DNA of 64,000 nucleotides from Onchidella celtica (lineage: Eukaryota > Mollusca > Gastropoda > Systellommatophora > Onchidiidae), in NCBI GenBank assembly GCA_963931925.1, contig OZ007567.1, positions 91,695,055 through 91,759,054 of the forward strand. Direction: 5' to 3'. The translations under genes and the position numbers were made by a program. Below, piece by piece: positions 11,101 to 24,401 of the stretch. The notes beneath the pieces are model-generated. The model made no database searches. It saw only the letters and a list, made by a program, of their open reading frames with translations, and was not told where the DNA came from. Every line of letters starts with the position of its first letter. Within the stretch, counting starts at the first letter, position 1.

Positions 11101-14100
11101 TGTCCATCTGATGCCTCTTGGTGCATCCTCTGTAGTTTTCCGCATAATCCAGTCGATTACGAGGTTAAACAAAATTGTTGACATCACACATCCTTGCCGT
11201 ACACCAGTTTTCACTTCAAAGGATGCATCACTGTTTCCGACACTGCAACTGAAGTTCTTGTAAAAGCTTTTGATGAGTTCAACAAGCTTGCTGGGAATCC
11301 CATAGTGCCGAAGAATGCGCCATATACTCTCTCTGTGGATGCTGTCGAAGGCCTTTTCGAAGTCAACGAAGTTCACATAGAGCTGCCTTTGCCATTCTGA
11401 ACACTGTTCTATGATGTTTCGGAGTGTGAAGATCTGGTCAATGCATCCTTTCCCCTTTCGGAATCCGGCCTGTTCCTTTCTCAGTGTCTTGTCCACAGCA
11501 TCTGACATACGTTGCACGATGATCTTGGCAAGGATTTTGCTGGGTATAGAAAGGAGAGTGATACCACGCCAGTTGTTGCAATCGCTGAGTGCTCCTTTCT
11601 TGGGTATTTTCACTATTCTGCCTTCATTCCAGCTCTTTGGTACTGCTTCTGCTTCCCAGATAGCTGTGAACAGTGGCTGAAGGATGGTGGCTGACTGATC
11701 CGGATCTGCTTTGAACAGTTCTGCAGTCAAGTTGTCTTTTCCTGGGGCTTTGCTGTTTTTTAGGCTCTTTATTGCTGCCACTATCTCTTCTTTCTTTGGT
11801 GGATCTATGTTGATGTCAAGGTCTTCAGCAGCATCTTGTATTATTATTCTATCTTCAGGTGGTGGCCGGTTTAGTAATTCCTGAAAGTGCTCTGTCCAGC
11901 GTGTATCCTGTTCTCGTTCTGTAGTCAGTAGTTTCCCATTCTTGTCTTTGATTGGAACACTTGGTCTTCCACCGTACTTGCCACAAATGCGCTTAGTGAT
12001 CTTGTGGAGCTTACCCTGTTCTCCTCTTGCTGCTGCCTCCTCCGCATCTGCCGCTAGCTGTTTCATGGCTTCTCGTTTATCTTTCTTTACTAGTCTCTTC
12101 ACTTTCTTATTTAACTCTGTGTAGCTATGTTGGTACCTCTCTTTCAGCCTTTCCGATTTCACTTGTAGGAGTTTCTTTTTCATGACTTTCCTCTCCTCGA
12201 TCACATCCCATGTTCTTTGTTGGATCCACTCCTTGCTTTTCCCTTTCTCATTAAATCCAAGGCAGGCTACACTGCTCTCTGTGTACACTGTAGTTACTCT
12301 TTTCCACTCTGAATCGATTCCTCTTTCTTTAGGGTTGTTCTTATCAGACTCTCGTAGAGCCTGGAATCGGTTCTTGACTTGTATGTTGAAGGCATTTCTA
12401 ACACTTGTATCTCTCAGTTTCTGAATATTAAGGTGTCTTTGCTTTGATGTCTTGATTCCGGTCTTGTTCAGTTTAATTTTGATAAGTGCTGCCACTAGAT
12501 GGTGGTCGCTGGCTACGTCAGCTCCTCTTTTCACTTTCACATCTAGAAGGGATCGTCTCCACATACCGTTGATCATCAAATGGTCTATTTGGTTCTTGTC
12601 TCTTCCATTTGGAGAATTCCATGTGAGTTTGTGAATTTCTCTGTGTGTGAAAAGGGTCCCTCCGATGACTAAGTTGTTCAAGGCACAAAAATCCACAAGC
12701 CTTTCTCCATTGTCATTCCTTGTTCCAGTTCCATGTTTTCCCATTACTCTTTCATAATTTATATCATCTTTACCTACCTTAGCATTGAGGTCTCCCATGA
12801 CAATGATGAGATCATGCCGTGGCGTCATGTCCATTTTTCCCTGGAGTTGTTCATAAAAGTCGTCTTTGTCTGTGTTGTCGTTTTCGTTGGTTGGTGCATA
12901 ACATTGGATGACAGTGATGTTTGTGTGTCGTCCTTTCATCCTCATCCTCATCAGTCTGCTATTGACTGGTTTCCACTGTCACGAGTGGAGTGAGCGATAG
13001 TTAATAATTACGGGGGGAAAGGAGGAGAGTAAAATTAACGCACGGAGACAGGGAAGAAAAGTCGTGCATGTCATGAGTGGGGGGTCTGAAGGAGGCGAAA
13101 GCGCTGTATAACTATCACTGCAAGTTAGAAGGTCCTAGGAAGCGGATCTGTGAATAATAGCCCATCGGGCAGAGATAAAAGGAAGCAGTCGAGAAGACTA
13201 GGAGAAAGTCTTTCCAGTTATGACTGGTATGTAGAATGTTGATTGATTATTATGATTGATGTATTATATTATATTCGTCTATTACCATGATGTGAATAAG
13301 TATATGTGAGGAATGTGGAAGTCCTTGATATTGGATATAGCAATGTGCGCCATGAGCGATAGATGAAAGTGAGTTCATGGATTTGTAGCGCGAGTGAGTA
13401 GTGTGTACTCCGATGGAGGTGTGTTACCGTAAGATGTGTGGTGAGTGAAAGGTGAACTAGTGTGTGTACGTTTCATGGGTTGTAAGGAGAGGTGGAGTGA
13501 ATAGAAATGGTAGGGTATTATACCAATGTAATATTATTCTTGTAGGTGTCGGGGACGGGCCGCAGAGCCACCTCGATGAGCACAGGGGATAGGCCAGCAT
13601 AGGGCCGGAGGCCACACATAGGCCAGAAGTGAGGCTGTCAGTGCAGGACAGTAGGGGCACATAAAGTCGTGGCAGTCAGGCCACGGACAGGGACGTAGAT
13701 ATGAGAGTGAATGAGAGACTATATTGTTGCCATGTTGATAGGCTAGTGAACTGATACTATGTTGTTGCCATGTTGATGGCTATGGAAATAATAATGTGTT
13801 ATTGCCCTGCTGAGGTGCTAGGGGAGTGCTAAGGTGTATGACAATAGGAAGGTGATATTGAGAGACTGGGGTGCCAGTGAATCATTAATGTACTATTAAG
13901 ACCCTGAGGGGAGAGGCTGAGGCCGAAGTGCCTTTAGGAGTAACTACCGGATTGTGGATCCAAGGGAGAGTGTGTGTGAGAATAAGGCCGTTGTACGGCA
14001 GTCATTTCAATAATATAATGTATGTAATTGCGCTATTATATGTATAATTATGTTTAATAAATGTGTGAGTCTGATGGATTGTTTTGTTAAGTGTTAAACT

Positions 14101-17100
14101 TGTTTGTTCGTGATTGTCGTCCTGTCATAAACTATTACATCTCCCAGTCTGGGATTTGTGACATTGGGGGCTCGTCCATTGTGACTCGTCCATTTTCGTA
14201 ATATTTAGTTGTAGTTAGTTAGTAGGTAATTGTGCTGTCTTGTTCGTTGGATGAATGGACATTTCATGATAGGATTTATGTATAATAATGAATGTATATT
14301 GATGCATGTATTGCTATGAATAGGTATTAATGTGTATTTAAACTTTCCAGAGTGTGTGCGTGCAGCCTGAGGAGACAAGCGGCCAGAGCTCCGATTAAGG
14401 GGAGGAGTTAAACTCAAAATTCGAAGTTAAGTGAAACTGAAATTTTGTGCCCTGGATCGGGGGCTGTTCCTTTAATCTGTCTTTTTCTCTGTTTTTGCTG
14501 TTTTCGTTTGCTGTGTTGAACCTAGTTTATCCTTTAAAAAAAAGGTGTGATAAACTTGGAACTTCGTTCATCACGGTGAACATTCTGTAGGGCTTTGTTA
14601 GTGTTTAGTTGTAGCGTCGATATCTTCTCTGTTCCGCAGGAAGACGTATTCTCTTGTCCCTCTTTCTACCTACCTATAGATACGTTCTTTTTTTTCAGAC
14701 TCTGTTCTTGTTCGTACCGTGTAGTGTAATCGGCGTAGTTAGGTTGCATTCTTTTTTCCATTATATTTTCTTTTTTAGGTCTTTGTCCTAGTCTGGTTCG
14801 TTGTCCTTGACGTACTTGTGGTCCTTCTACTATATTTCTTCATTCTTGTCGTTTTTATTTTCGTTTATAATTAATAGTGCATACATTTTATAGATATAGA
14901 ATTAGTTTTGCTGTAAAGGTAAATTTCTGAATTGTATTCTGAATTGGGTATTGTTATATCTGGTGTGATCTCAGGTCTCTGGTCGTGTTGCTAGTGATCA
15001 TACCGACAGGGTAGCCGTTTTCATAGTATACATACCATAACCATAAATCTGTGAAATGGCGGAACTCCAACAACTAATGAAGTTGGGTAAGGAACTTGGC
15101 CTGGAGGGAGAGGAGTTACGCGGCTGGATTAAAGAACAGCAGGCGGATTTGCGCGATGAGCGTGCTAAGGATAGAGAGCGAGAAAAAGAGGCTAAGGCTC
15201 AGGAGCAGGAGAGAGAGGCTAAGGATAAGGAAGAGGAAAGAGAGTTTAAGTTGAAGGAGTTAGAGGCTCAGCAACAGGAAAGGGAGTTTAAGTTAAAGGA
15301 GTTGCATCAGCAACAGGAGAAACAGGCTCATTAGAGGGAGTTAAAGTTAAAGGAGATAGAAGCTCAAGAGCGGGAGACAGACGCGCGAGTAAGAATCGCG
15401 GAATTAGAACTCAAAAAGAATGCGCCAACAGAAACAGTTGAGCGGCAGGTACACAATAAAGGTGGCGTTAGGATTAAGCTCCCTACGTTCGACGACCGGA
15501 AGGACGACATAGACGCCTTCCTTTACAGGTTCGAACTGAACGCACAATTGCAATGGGGGGAAAATAAGGAATTATGGGCCACGTACCTGGCGTCTCTATT
15601 GCAGGGGCGAGCGTTAACCTACTTTAAAGAGCTACAGCGCGAAGACGTGCAAGATTACGATAAGCTGAAGGCTTTGCTGCTTCGCCGATTTGCGCGTACC
15701 GAGGAATATTTCCGGGAGCAGTTTAGGCGAGCACGTGCAGATACCAGGGAGGACTTTGCTGCCTTCGTCGCGAGACTAACTGAGTATTTCGCGAACTGGG
15801 TAGACTTGGCGCATGTGGGCACGGATTTCGCTAAACTGAAAGACCTAATGATCCGTGACCAGCTGTACGCGTCGTGCCACAAAGATCTGGTGGCTTTCCT
15901 GAAAGAGAACGAACCCGCGACGGTGCAGGAGGCGTCTAAGTTGGCGGAGGCATACCGTACGGCGCATCCGTCCAAACCAGTCGCCAGGGCGTACGTCCAA
16001 GATGCTGGGTACGTCGCCGTTGTCGAGGGGTCGCCGGCAGGACTTGGGGACAGGTCGCGTCAGCGTGGTGCCTATAGCGGGCAAGCCCAGGGGCAGCGTA
16101 GGGGCTATCACCAATCACCGGCATATGGATCCGGTAAGTTTGACCGAGCAGGAGGGCTAGGTCGCGGTAATGGCCGGGGGCGAATTGTGACCTTTGCCGA
16201 TGACCGACGGCATAGGGACTCTAGTTCCGGTCGCGATGGGTCACGGGGACCCAGGCCTAGTACAGCACAGGGAGCGGAGTGTTGGACTTGCGGACGCGTG
16301 GGTCACTTTTCGCGCGAGTGTAGGGCCGCGAAGTGTTGGAACTGCGGAAGAGCAGATCACATCAGCGTGAACTGCCCGGCAGGTAGGATAGCGGCGAACG
16401 TGGACAGTAGCTCCAGTCCATGCTCCCCAAATAAATTTCATCATGCGGCTGCGTGTGTTACATCGGACAACGGAGGCGGACAGTATTCTAAGTGTCCCAG
16501 TTGTGAGAAGTTATTATCTTCCGGTGTTTTACCTTGTGGGAGAAAGATCCCCGTCATAAATTCATGTCATACAGGAGGTGGTCTTAGGGTTTATCCGGGG
16601 TTTGTTGGGGACGAACCGGTCTCGGTTTTACGAGATACAGGATCTACCGTTGTGGGAGTGCATAGGGATTGCATTCGGGATTCACAGCTTACAGGTGAGA
16701 CTGTCCCGTGCATCCAATTTTCGGGGGCCATTGAGAAATTACCCATGGCAAGAATAATGATAGATACACCTTTCCTTAGCGGGGAAGTCGAAGCAGTCGT
16801 TGGTTGTTTTCCAGGCGCCCAGCTCATCATTGGGAATGTATCACGGGTGGTTTCCCCTTCCGATGAGAACGTGCAAGCATGGTCGCAATCAAAAGGTATT
16901 GACTTTTGCGCCGCGGTCGAAACACGCCGACGGGTAGCGGATAAATATAAGATTAGACCTTTGGCTACGCCAGCGGTCAACCTAGATATCACGCCAGAGC
17001 GCTTGGCGAAATTACAAAGGGAGGACCCATCATTAAACCCATGTTTTGGGGAAGCGCGAACCGAGAAAACGAGGAGATATAAGAACGGGTCATCTTCTTT

Positions 17101-20100
17101 TTTTGTCCAGGGGGGCATTCTGTTCCGTATGTACGTCACAGTGGCTTCCGTTCAAAAGCAGGTCGTCGTGCCACGGTCGTTGATTGCTACAGTATTGCGT
17201 CTGGCCCATGATGTTCCATTAGCGGATCATGTGGGAAGTGCGGGAACCAAGCAAAGGGTTCTGAAAGATTTTTATTGGCCGTCAGTATACAGAGATGTAC
17301 GTTTATATTGTAAGACGTGCAGTGCGTGCCAAAAGACGACGCATAAGGGTCGTTCACCCCAGGCTCCTCGTCAAAAGATCCCCACGGTTTCGGAACCGTT
17401 TAAAAAGGTTTCAGTACCTTGGTGATTTAAGAGAAAGACTATCTGCAGCGCGCACTATAGCAGAAGAAGCGTCTAGTATCGCTTCGAAAAGAGCAAAAGA
17501 CTATAAAGATAGAGGGTGCAAACTGAGAATTTTTAAGCCATGAGACAAGGTTCTGTTGTTGTTACCTACGGACCATAATAAGTTATTGATGACATGGAAA
17601 GGCCCTTATGTTATTGAGCGAGTTGTTTCAAAGGTAGATTACGCTATCCACATCGATGGAACGAGTAAGGTTTTCCATGTTAATATGCTACAGAGATTTT
17701 ATGAGAGACCACAGTATCTGTGTGCACAGACAAGACCAGAGGAGACTGTCTTCTCTATTGCTTGTACGGGGGTCGTAGACCAGTTGGACTGTGACGTAAG
17801 CGACACCGAGGCGCAGGAGGAGTTACAAATTCAATTGCCGGAGTTAACTCCGACACAAGGTTACAGGGACGTAAAAATTAACCCTGACCTTACGAGTTCA
17901 AGGAGTAGGGAACTTGAGACCCTGTTAGCGTCATTCCCGGATGTTGTTACGGATTTGCCGGGTCGCACTACGGTGATCCAGCACCAAATAAAGTTGACTT
18001 CGGATAAGCCAGTATTTCTTAGACCGTATCCGTTGCCTTTTTCTTCGAGAGATAGAGTCATAAAGGAAGTGGAGTCAATGTTGAAGTTAGATGTGATAGA
18101 ACCATCAACATCGCCGTATTCATCACCCATCGTCCTCGTGAAAAAACTTGATGGATCGGTGCGGTTCTGTATTGATTTTCGAAGATTGAACACTATTACG
18201 GTAGGCGATAGGGAGCCTATTCCGTTTCAGGAGGAACTAATAGCTTCATTGGCCGGGTCCACGTGGTTTTCCAAGATAGATTTGACGAAAGGGTATTGGG
18301 AAATCCCGCTTACTGAGGAGTCTAAACAATACACGGCGTTCCAAACGCCCATTGGATTATTCCAATTTAAGGTCATGCCATTTGGGTTGGTAAACGCACC
18401 AGCGACGTTTGCACGATTAATGAGATTGGTGTTGAAGGACATACCTAATGTCGTGTCATTCTTTGATGATATAGCATGCCATACGTCGACATGGTCTGAT
18501 CATATTCAGACACTAACAGTAATTTTTCAACGATTACGTCATTTTGGGTTAACTGCTAAACCCGCAAAGATGGATTTGGCATGTCCAGAGATAATATTCT
18601 TAGGACATATTGTGGGTAGAGGTGTTCAGAGACCTGAAGTAACAAAAATTGACAAGTTAGTAGGGTTGCAAATCCCAAAAACAAAGAAACAAGTCAGAAG
18701 CTTAGTGGGAATTTTAAATTATTACAGAAAGTTCATTCCAAATTTTTCCTCCTTGTCATCTTCTCTTACTGACCTTACTAAGAAGGGACAACCCGATAAG
18801 GTCCAGTGGACGTCTGAATGTCAGACAGCATTTGATAATTTGGTGACAGCATTATCATCGTCACCCATTCTGATATTACCCGATTTTCGATCAAATTTTA
18901 TCCTCAGAACGGATGCGTCGGACTCTGGTGTCGGCGCTTGTCTTCTACAGGAGAAGAACGAATGTCTCCATCCTGTATGTTATGTCAGTAGGAAGTTATT
19001 GCAGAGAGAAAGAAAGTATTCTGTGATAGAGCGTGAGTGTCTTGCCATTGTCTGGTCCGTCCAGAAACTAGGACGTTATCTCATGGGACGAGAATTTTGT
19101 ATCCAGACGGACCACAAGCCACTGACATTTTTGTCGAAGAATCGTTCGTCCAGCCCACGCTTGTCTAGATGGGCATTGGCTTTGCAGCCGTATACCTTCG
19201 TTATTCAACCAATTCCAGGAACCAGCAATCATATCGCCGACTACCTTAGTCGAGCCTAGGGCAGGAGTTCAGCAGCTTATACATCTGAAGACAGGAACAT
19301 TGACAGGATCTGTGTGAATAAGTCGACTTTAAAATATTGACATTATAAATATGATATGAAGAATGGTTGATAGGTTGAATGGTTTTTGATTCTGTATTAA
19401 GTATTGTGGTTAGTTAGCTATTCATGATGTGACACATATATGCATATTGCAGGCCATATTGATCCCCATATTTTCCCCTGATTTCGGTATTCTATATACT
19501 AGGGGAACTGGTAGGTCATTTTTAATGTAGGTATTGCTCAGGCTCACTCGTTGACAGTCATCTTGATGCGATTTGAAATTAATTGCATTAATTTTTTTGG
19601 GGTGGGGGATGATGTCACGAGTGGAGTGAGCGATAGTTAATAATTACGGGGGGAAAGGAGGAGAGTAAAATTAACGCACGGAGACAGGGAAGAAAAGTCG
19701 TGCATGTCATGAGTGGGGGGTCTGAAGGAGGCGAAAGCGCTGTATAACTATCACTGCAAGTTAGAAGGTCCTAGGGAGCGGATCTGTGAATAATAGCCCA
19801 TCGGGCAGAGATAAAAGGAAGCAGTCGAGAAGACTAGGAGAAAGTCTTTCCAGTTATGACTGGTATGTAGAATGTTGATTGATTATTATGATTGATGTAT
19901 TATATTATATTCGTCTATTACCATGATGTGAATAAGTATATGTGAGGAATGTGGAAGTCCTTGATATTGGATATAGCAATGTGCGCCATGAGCGATAGAT
20001 GAAAGTGAGTTCATGGATTTGTAGCGCGAGTGAGTAGTGTGTACTCCGATGGAGGTGTGTTACCGTAAGATGTGTGGTGAGTGAAAGGTGAACTAGTGTG

Positions 20101-23100
20101 TGTACGTTTCATGGGTTGTAAGGAGAGGTGGAGTGAATAGAAATGGTAGGGTATTATACCAATGTAATATTATTCTTGTAGGTGTCGGGGACGGGCCGCA
20201 GAGCCACCTCGATGAGCACAGGGGATAGGCCAGCATAGGGCCGGAGGCCACACATAGGCCAGAAGTGAGGCTGTCAGTGCAGGACAGTAGGGGCACATAA
20301 AGTCGTGGCAGTCAGGCCACGGACAGGGACGTAGATATGAGAGTGAATGAGAGACTATATTGTTGCCATGTTGATAGGCTAGTGAACTGATACTATGTTG
20401 TTGCCATGTTGATGGCTATGGAAATAATAATGTGTTATTGCCCTGCTGAGGTGCTAGGGGAGTGCTAAGGTGTATGACAATAGGAAGGTGATATTGAGAG
20501 ACTGGGGTGCCAGTGAATCATTAATGTACTATTAAGACCCTGAGGGGAGAGGCTGAGGCCGAAGTGCCTTTAGGAGTAACTACCGGATTGTGGATCCAAG
20601 GGAGAGTGTGTGTGAGAATAAGGCCGTTGTACGGCAGTCATTTCAATAATATAATGTATGTAATTGCGCTATTATATGTATAATTATGTTTAATAAATGT
20701 GTGAGTCTGATGGATTGTTTTGTTAAGTGTTAAACTTGTTTGTTCGTGATTGTCGTCCTGTCATAAACTATTACATCTCCCAGTCTGGGATTTGTGACAT
20801 CCACTCCAACAAGCATTTGTCCAGTCCTTTCTTTAGGATGATGGCTACTCCTTCATGATGTTGGTCATCCTCTCTTCCAGAGTAGAGAACGGTTTCTCCA
20901 GTGGATGTTTTGATCCTTCCAGATCCAGTCCATCTGCTCTCACTTACACCCAGGATGTGTAGGTTGTAGCGCCTCATCTCTGATGTTACTTGTGCTAACT
21001 TACCCGATTCATACATTGTTCTAACATTCCAGTATCCAATCCTGGTCTTGGTTTTGGCGGTGTTCAGTTCCTCCTTCATCCTGCTAGCAGTTTCCTTTCG
21101 GCTTTCACTACTTGCATTCATACGAGTCGCTAGGTACTCAGAAGGTCCATCACATCCAGAACGTTGGTTTTTCCATGTTGCTGTTTCCGTAACGATTTTT
21201 GTTTCTCCAAGTAAGGTCACCCCAACAAGGATTTCAGGGTAGGGTTGTTAGCCCTACGCCCAACCCCCGAACCTGGAGGGCCGGTCTGTTCAATCTTGTC
21301 TGGTCCTTCCCCCATGACCTGTCCAGCTTGCTTAAAGCTATCAGGGGCACGAGGCCTCCGCTGGCTTAGCTCCTGGGATCACTGGGACACGCAAGCCACT
21401 CCTCCACGTCAAGGCATGAACAATTGGAGCAGATTTAAGGTTACTGCATGGGTGTATTTATGTTTGGACATTTGATATAATTGTTTCACTTTTTTTCCTG
21501 TGAACCCTTCATGATTATATCAACTGCTGTACTGTTGATTTGTTCAGACTAACCTTGTGGAAATGTGATCCTTTTTTGCTGATTTCTGTAGATCTAAAAA
21601 TTCCCTTGTACTTAGACAATATTGGAAATCTGTCTTCTTTCTTTTGTAAAAAATTTTGTTCTGAACTCTTAGTTCCTTCCCCCTCCCCCCTTTTTTTTTT
21701 TTGCTTGGTTTTGGTGACTTTCCCTTGGCTGTTTTTGTCATTACTGTCATTAATAGTAAATGATATGATACAATTTGACTTCTGTGTTCCAGCACTGGGT
21801 AGAGCTGACAAAAGCCCTGTCATCACAGTTAAAAGGTAGTGTGAACCTGCTGATTAGTTAATTTAAATATTAGTTATTACACTACTATAGGTAATAGGTA
21901 CCTGGTTCTGTCATCTAAGTTTTTGGAAGAAATTTTCTTGATGTATTTTGATAACTGCAAGGTAATTTAATGTGGTGGAGTTATGAGACTATTCAGATAC
22001 AAATATATTTCTATAACAGCAATACAAGGACCCATTAAAGAAGTATTCCTTGAGAAGATTAAATATTTTCCTATTGTAGAATTGTGAGATTCCTTAACTT
22101 TTTAAAAATATTTCTGTTATTTGGTACCTTTCAAAACAGACAACTGCACAGAGTAATCAAGTTAAACCCAGTTAAATTCTTTATAATCATGATTGTGACA
22201 GGTACAGAATCTCTGGGTATTTACATTTTTAACTGTATTTCTTCAGGCTGCACTCAGCCTCACAAGTTTTACTTTGGTGTAAAGTTTTATGCAGCCGATC
22301 CTTGCAAACTCCGTGAAGAAATTACAAGGTAAGTATATTTTATTAAAGTGTGAAAAATGGTTGGCGGCAGTTTTGAAAACAGTGAGTGAGGGTATTGGCA
22401 GTTTGAATTGATACGAATTTTAGATAACCTTCAATAGTCAAATGGTGTCACAGTATTCTCCATTCAATTTTGATTTTGATTTGCTGCATTTTTGCCAGCA
22501 ATTCCATTCGAGACAACATCTGTTCTAGCAATTAAATAGGAGGAAAATACAGTCAACTTACAAATGGTTCTGGAAGTACCTACAAGCAACATAAAATATG
22601 AACTGATATTCAGGTGGAAAAGATGTCTCAAGGCTAAAGTTAAGGATCAACCAAGGAGCTTACACTATAATACTGGAGAGCGGACTGATGACATCACGCG
22701 TGCCGAATGTGGAGCATGCAGGTACCATGCCCATGAGGGCAAGAAGCCTAGTTAGCGCGATAGCCCCCATCGCGCGCTTGCCCGACACAATAGGCCGTTG
22801 TTATTTATGTTACCACATATTCATTATTTCAAGACTAAACGAAATACACACTGTCATTATCTCACGATAATAGGCCTATTGTATTCTGTTCTTGGTGTAC
22901 ATCTTGGTCCTGTCTAGTCATTGTTATTCCATGCTTTACCAAAGTTAAAGCAAAAAAAGATGGTGTACACATGTGAAATGTGTAAATAAAAATGTTCGGA
23001 ATTGTCTTGGTTATTTAAAAAAAAGTCCACTTCAATGGTCAAACTATATCCTGGCAGTATCTTTTGGAACTGAATATCCTCCAGCAAAAAGATAATCTGG

Positions 23101-24363
23101 TTTTGGCCAATAAATTAAGGGGAAAACATTGTTTATTATGAAAAAAAAACAAAATGAATGTGAAGTTAGCCTGCCAGACTTTATCAGCTTCAATGGCTAG
23201 TGCTATTGACTTTTTACGAGAAGTTAGCACAGTTTGAGGGCAGTGAGGCCACTACTTCTTTTATAAAAATGTTTGATTATATTTTTGACCTCTGTAACTC
23301 GTCAAACCCATTTGCTAAAGGGTTCAAAAGTCCTATTAGGCACAACAATTTGAGAATGAAAGAGCAAAGCATGGAGGAGGCCTTTGCATGTATCACAGCA
23401 CTGAGGGATGAACACGGCAAACCACTTTATAAAGGGAAGAAGGAAGACTGGTTTTCTAGGATTTCTTTGCACCCTGAAGTCTACTCTTGACGTCGCCAAA
23501 TTACTGCTTGAAATATATCACTACCGTTATGTTCCAACATACAGATTATCACTAGATCATCTTGAGATCTTTTTTAGTAGAATTCGCCGTCATCATGGTT
23601 TGAACAATAACCCAACACTAGTTCAATTCAAATGGGCCCTGAGAACTCTCCTTCTGAAAAGTGGTGTGCTTCCCTCAAAGAACGCAGACTGCATCACAAT
23701 TGATGAAACGGAGAACAGGTTACAAGAACAAGAATCAGAGCATTATGCCCATACTGATCCGGCTTTGAACACTTTCGTCCAGGTCCTCATTTCAACTAGT
23801 GAATATCATCAGCATGCACTGTATTACATTAGCGGTTTTGTGACAAAAACTCTTTCAGAGCGGATCAAGTGTGTAAAATGCAAAGTTGCTTTGTCTTCTT
23901 CAAGGGACATTGAAAATCGCAGCCCCCAGGCGTTATTCACACACCACAAAAACTGCGGCGGCTTGCATTTTTCTGATGATATGTTTAAAATCATCAGTGA
24001 GTGTGACAAGGTGCTCCGACCAAACCTCACAGGTCCTAAAGGTCCAGTCCAAGCAGTGACACCATATCATACTCAGAATGTCATCAGGCATGTCTTAGGC
24101 AGTGTTGGTTCTCATGTCCTGTCAGAAATATGGGAGCATGACAAGAATGCACAGCACATTGAGACAGAAGACAGCCACTTCCATCAAATAATCAAAGAAG
24201 CGTGCAAGCTTTTCTGCACTATGATGTATCACCACCACGAGAGACTGATCTATGATAGATATATTCACGAAGATGTGGATACACAGCGCCACAAACTCAC
24301 AAAGACATTAATCTTTCCTCATCAGTAGACCTGCAAGTAAAGTTTAAAAGAAACAAACCCCTC

Positions 24364-24401
<38 letters not shown>

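Larger units (their letters stand above)
12977..20799 (+). mobile_element. Gmr1-like LTR retrotransposon (integrase before RT), integrase core deleted
   Basis: 7,823-bp element with two 1,187-bp LTRs (TGTCAC...TGACA) and a 5-bp target duplication TCCAC at 12972-12976 and 20800-20804. Domain order: gag with coiled coil and two zinc knuckles, protease, integrase zinc finger, integrase GPY/F module, reverse transcriptase, RNase H. RT and RNase H are Ty3/gypsy type, but integrase lies upstream of RT as in Ty1/copia. This is the arrangement described for the Gmr1 group. It is defective: TAG in gag, loss of the integrase catalytic core with a frameshift, and TGA at 17540-17542. It is inserted in the RTE-like LINE. 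Confidence 0.92.
10281..21432 (-). mobile_element. RTE-like LINE, full-length insertion, split by an LTR element
   Basis: A non-LTR retrotransposon lies in intron 2 of EPB41L4A in antisense orientation. A 13-bp target duplication ATTTAAGGTTACT flanks it at 10268-10280 and 21433-21445. Without the LTR element the LINE is about 3.3 kb, with one endonuclease-RT ORF and a (TAG)n tail. Small size, a single ORF and a microsatellite tail fit the RTE clade. The 5' region (about 21221-21432) is a GC-rich leader. Confidence 0.9.

Noticed and set aside
10384-12993. Many plus-strand frames across 10.4-13 kb
   Set aside because: They are antisense shadows of the LINE endonuclease-RT ORF.
13457-13660. 67-codon minus-strand frame repeated at 20093 and, diverged, at 44476
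   Set aside because: It lies inside the LTR and recurs only because the LTR recurs. The solo LTR copy keeps it by chance.
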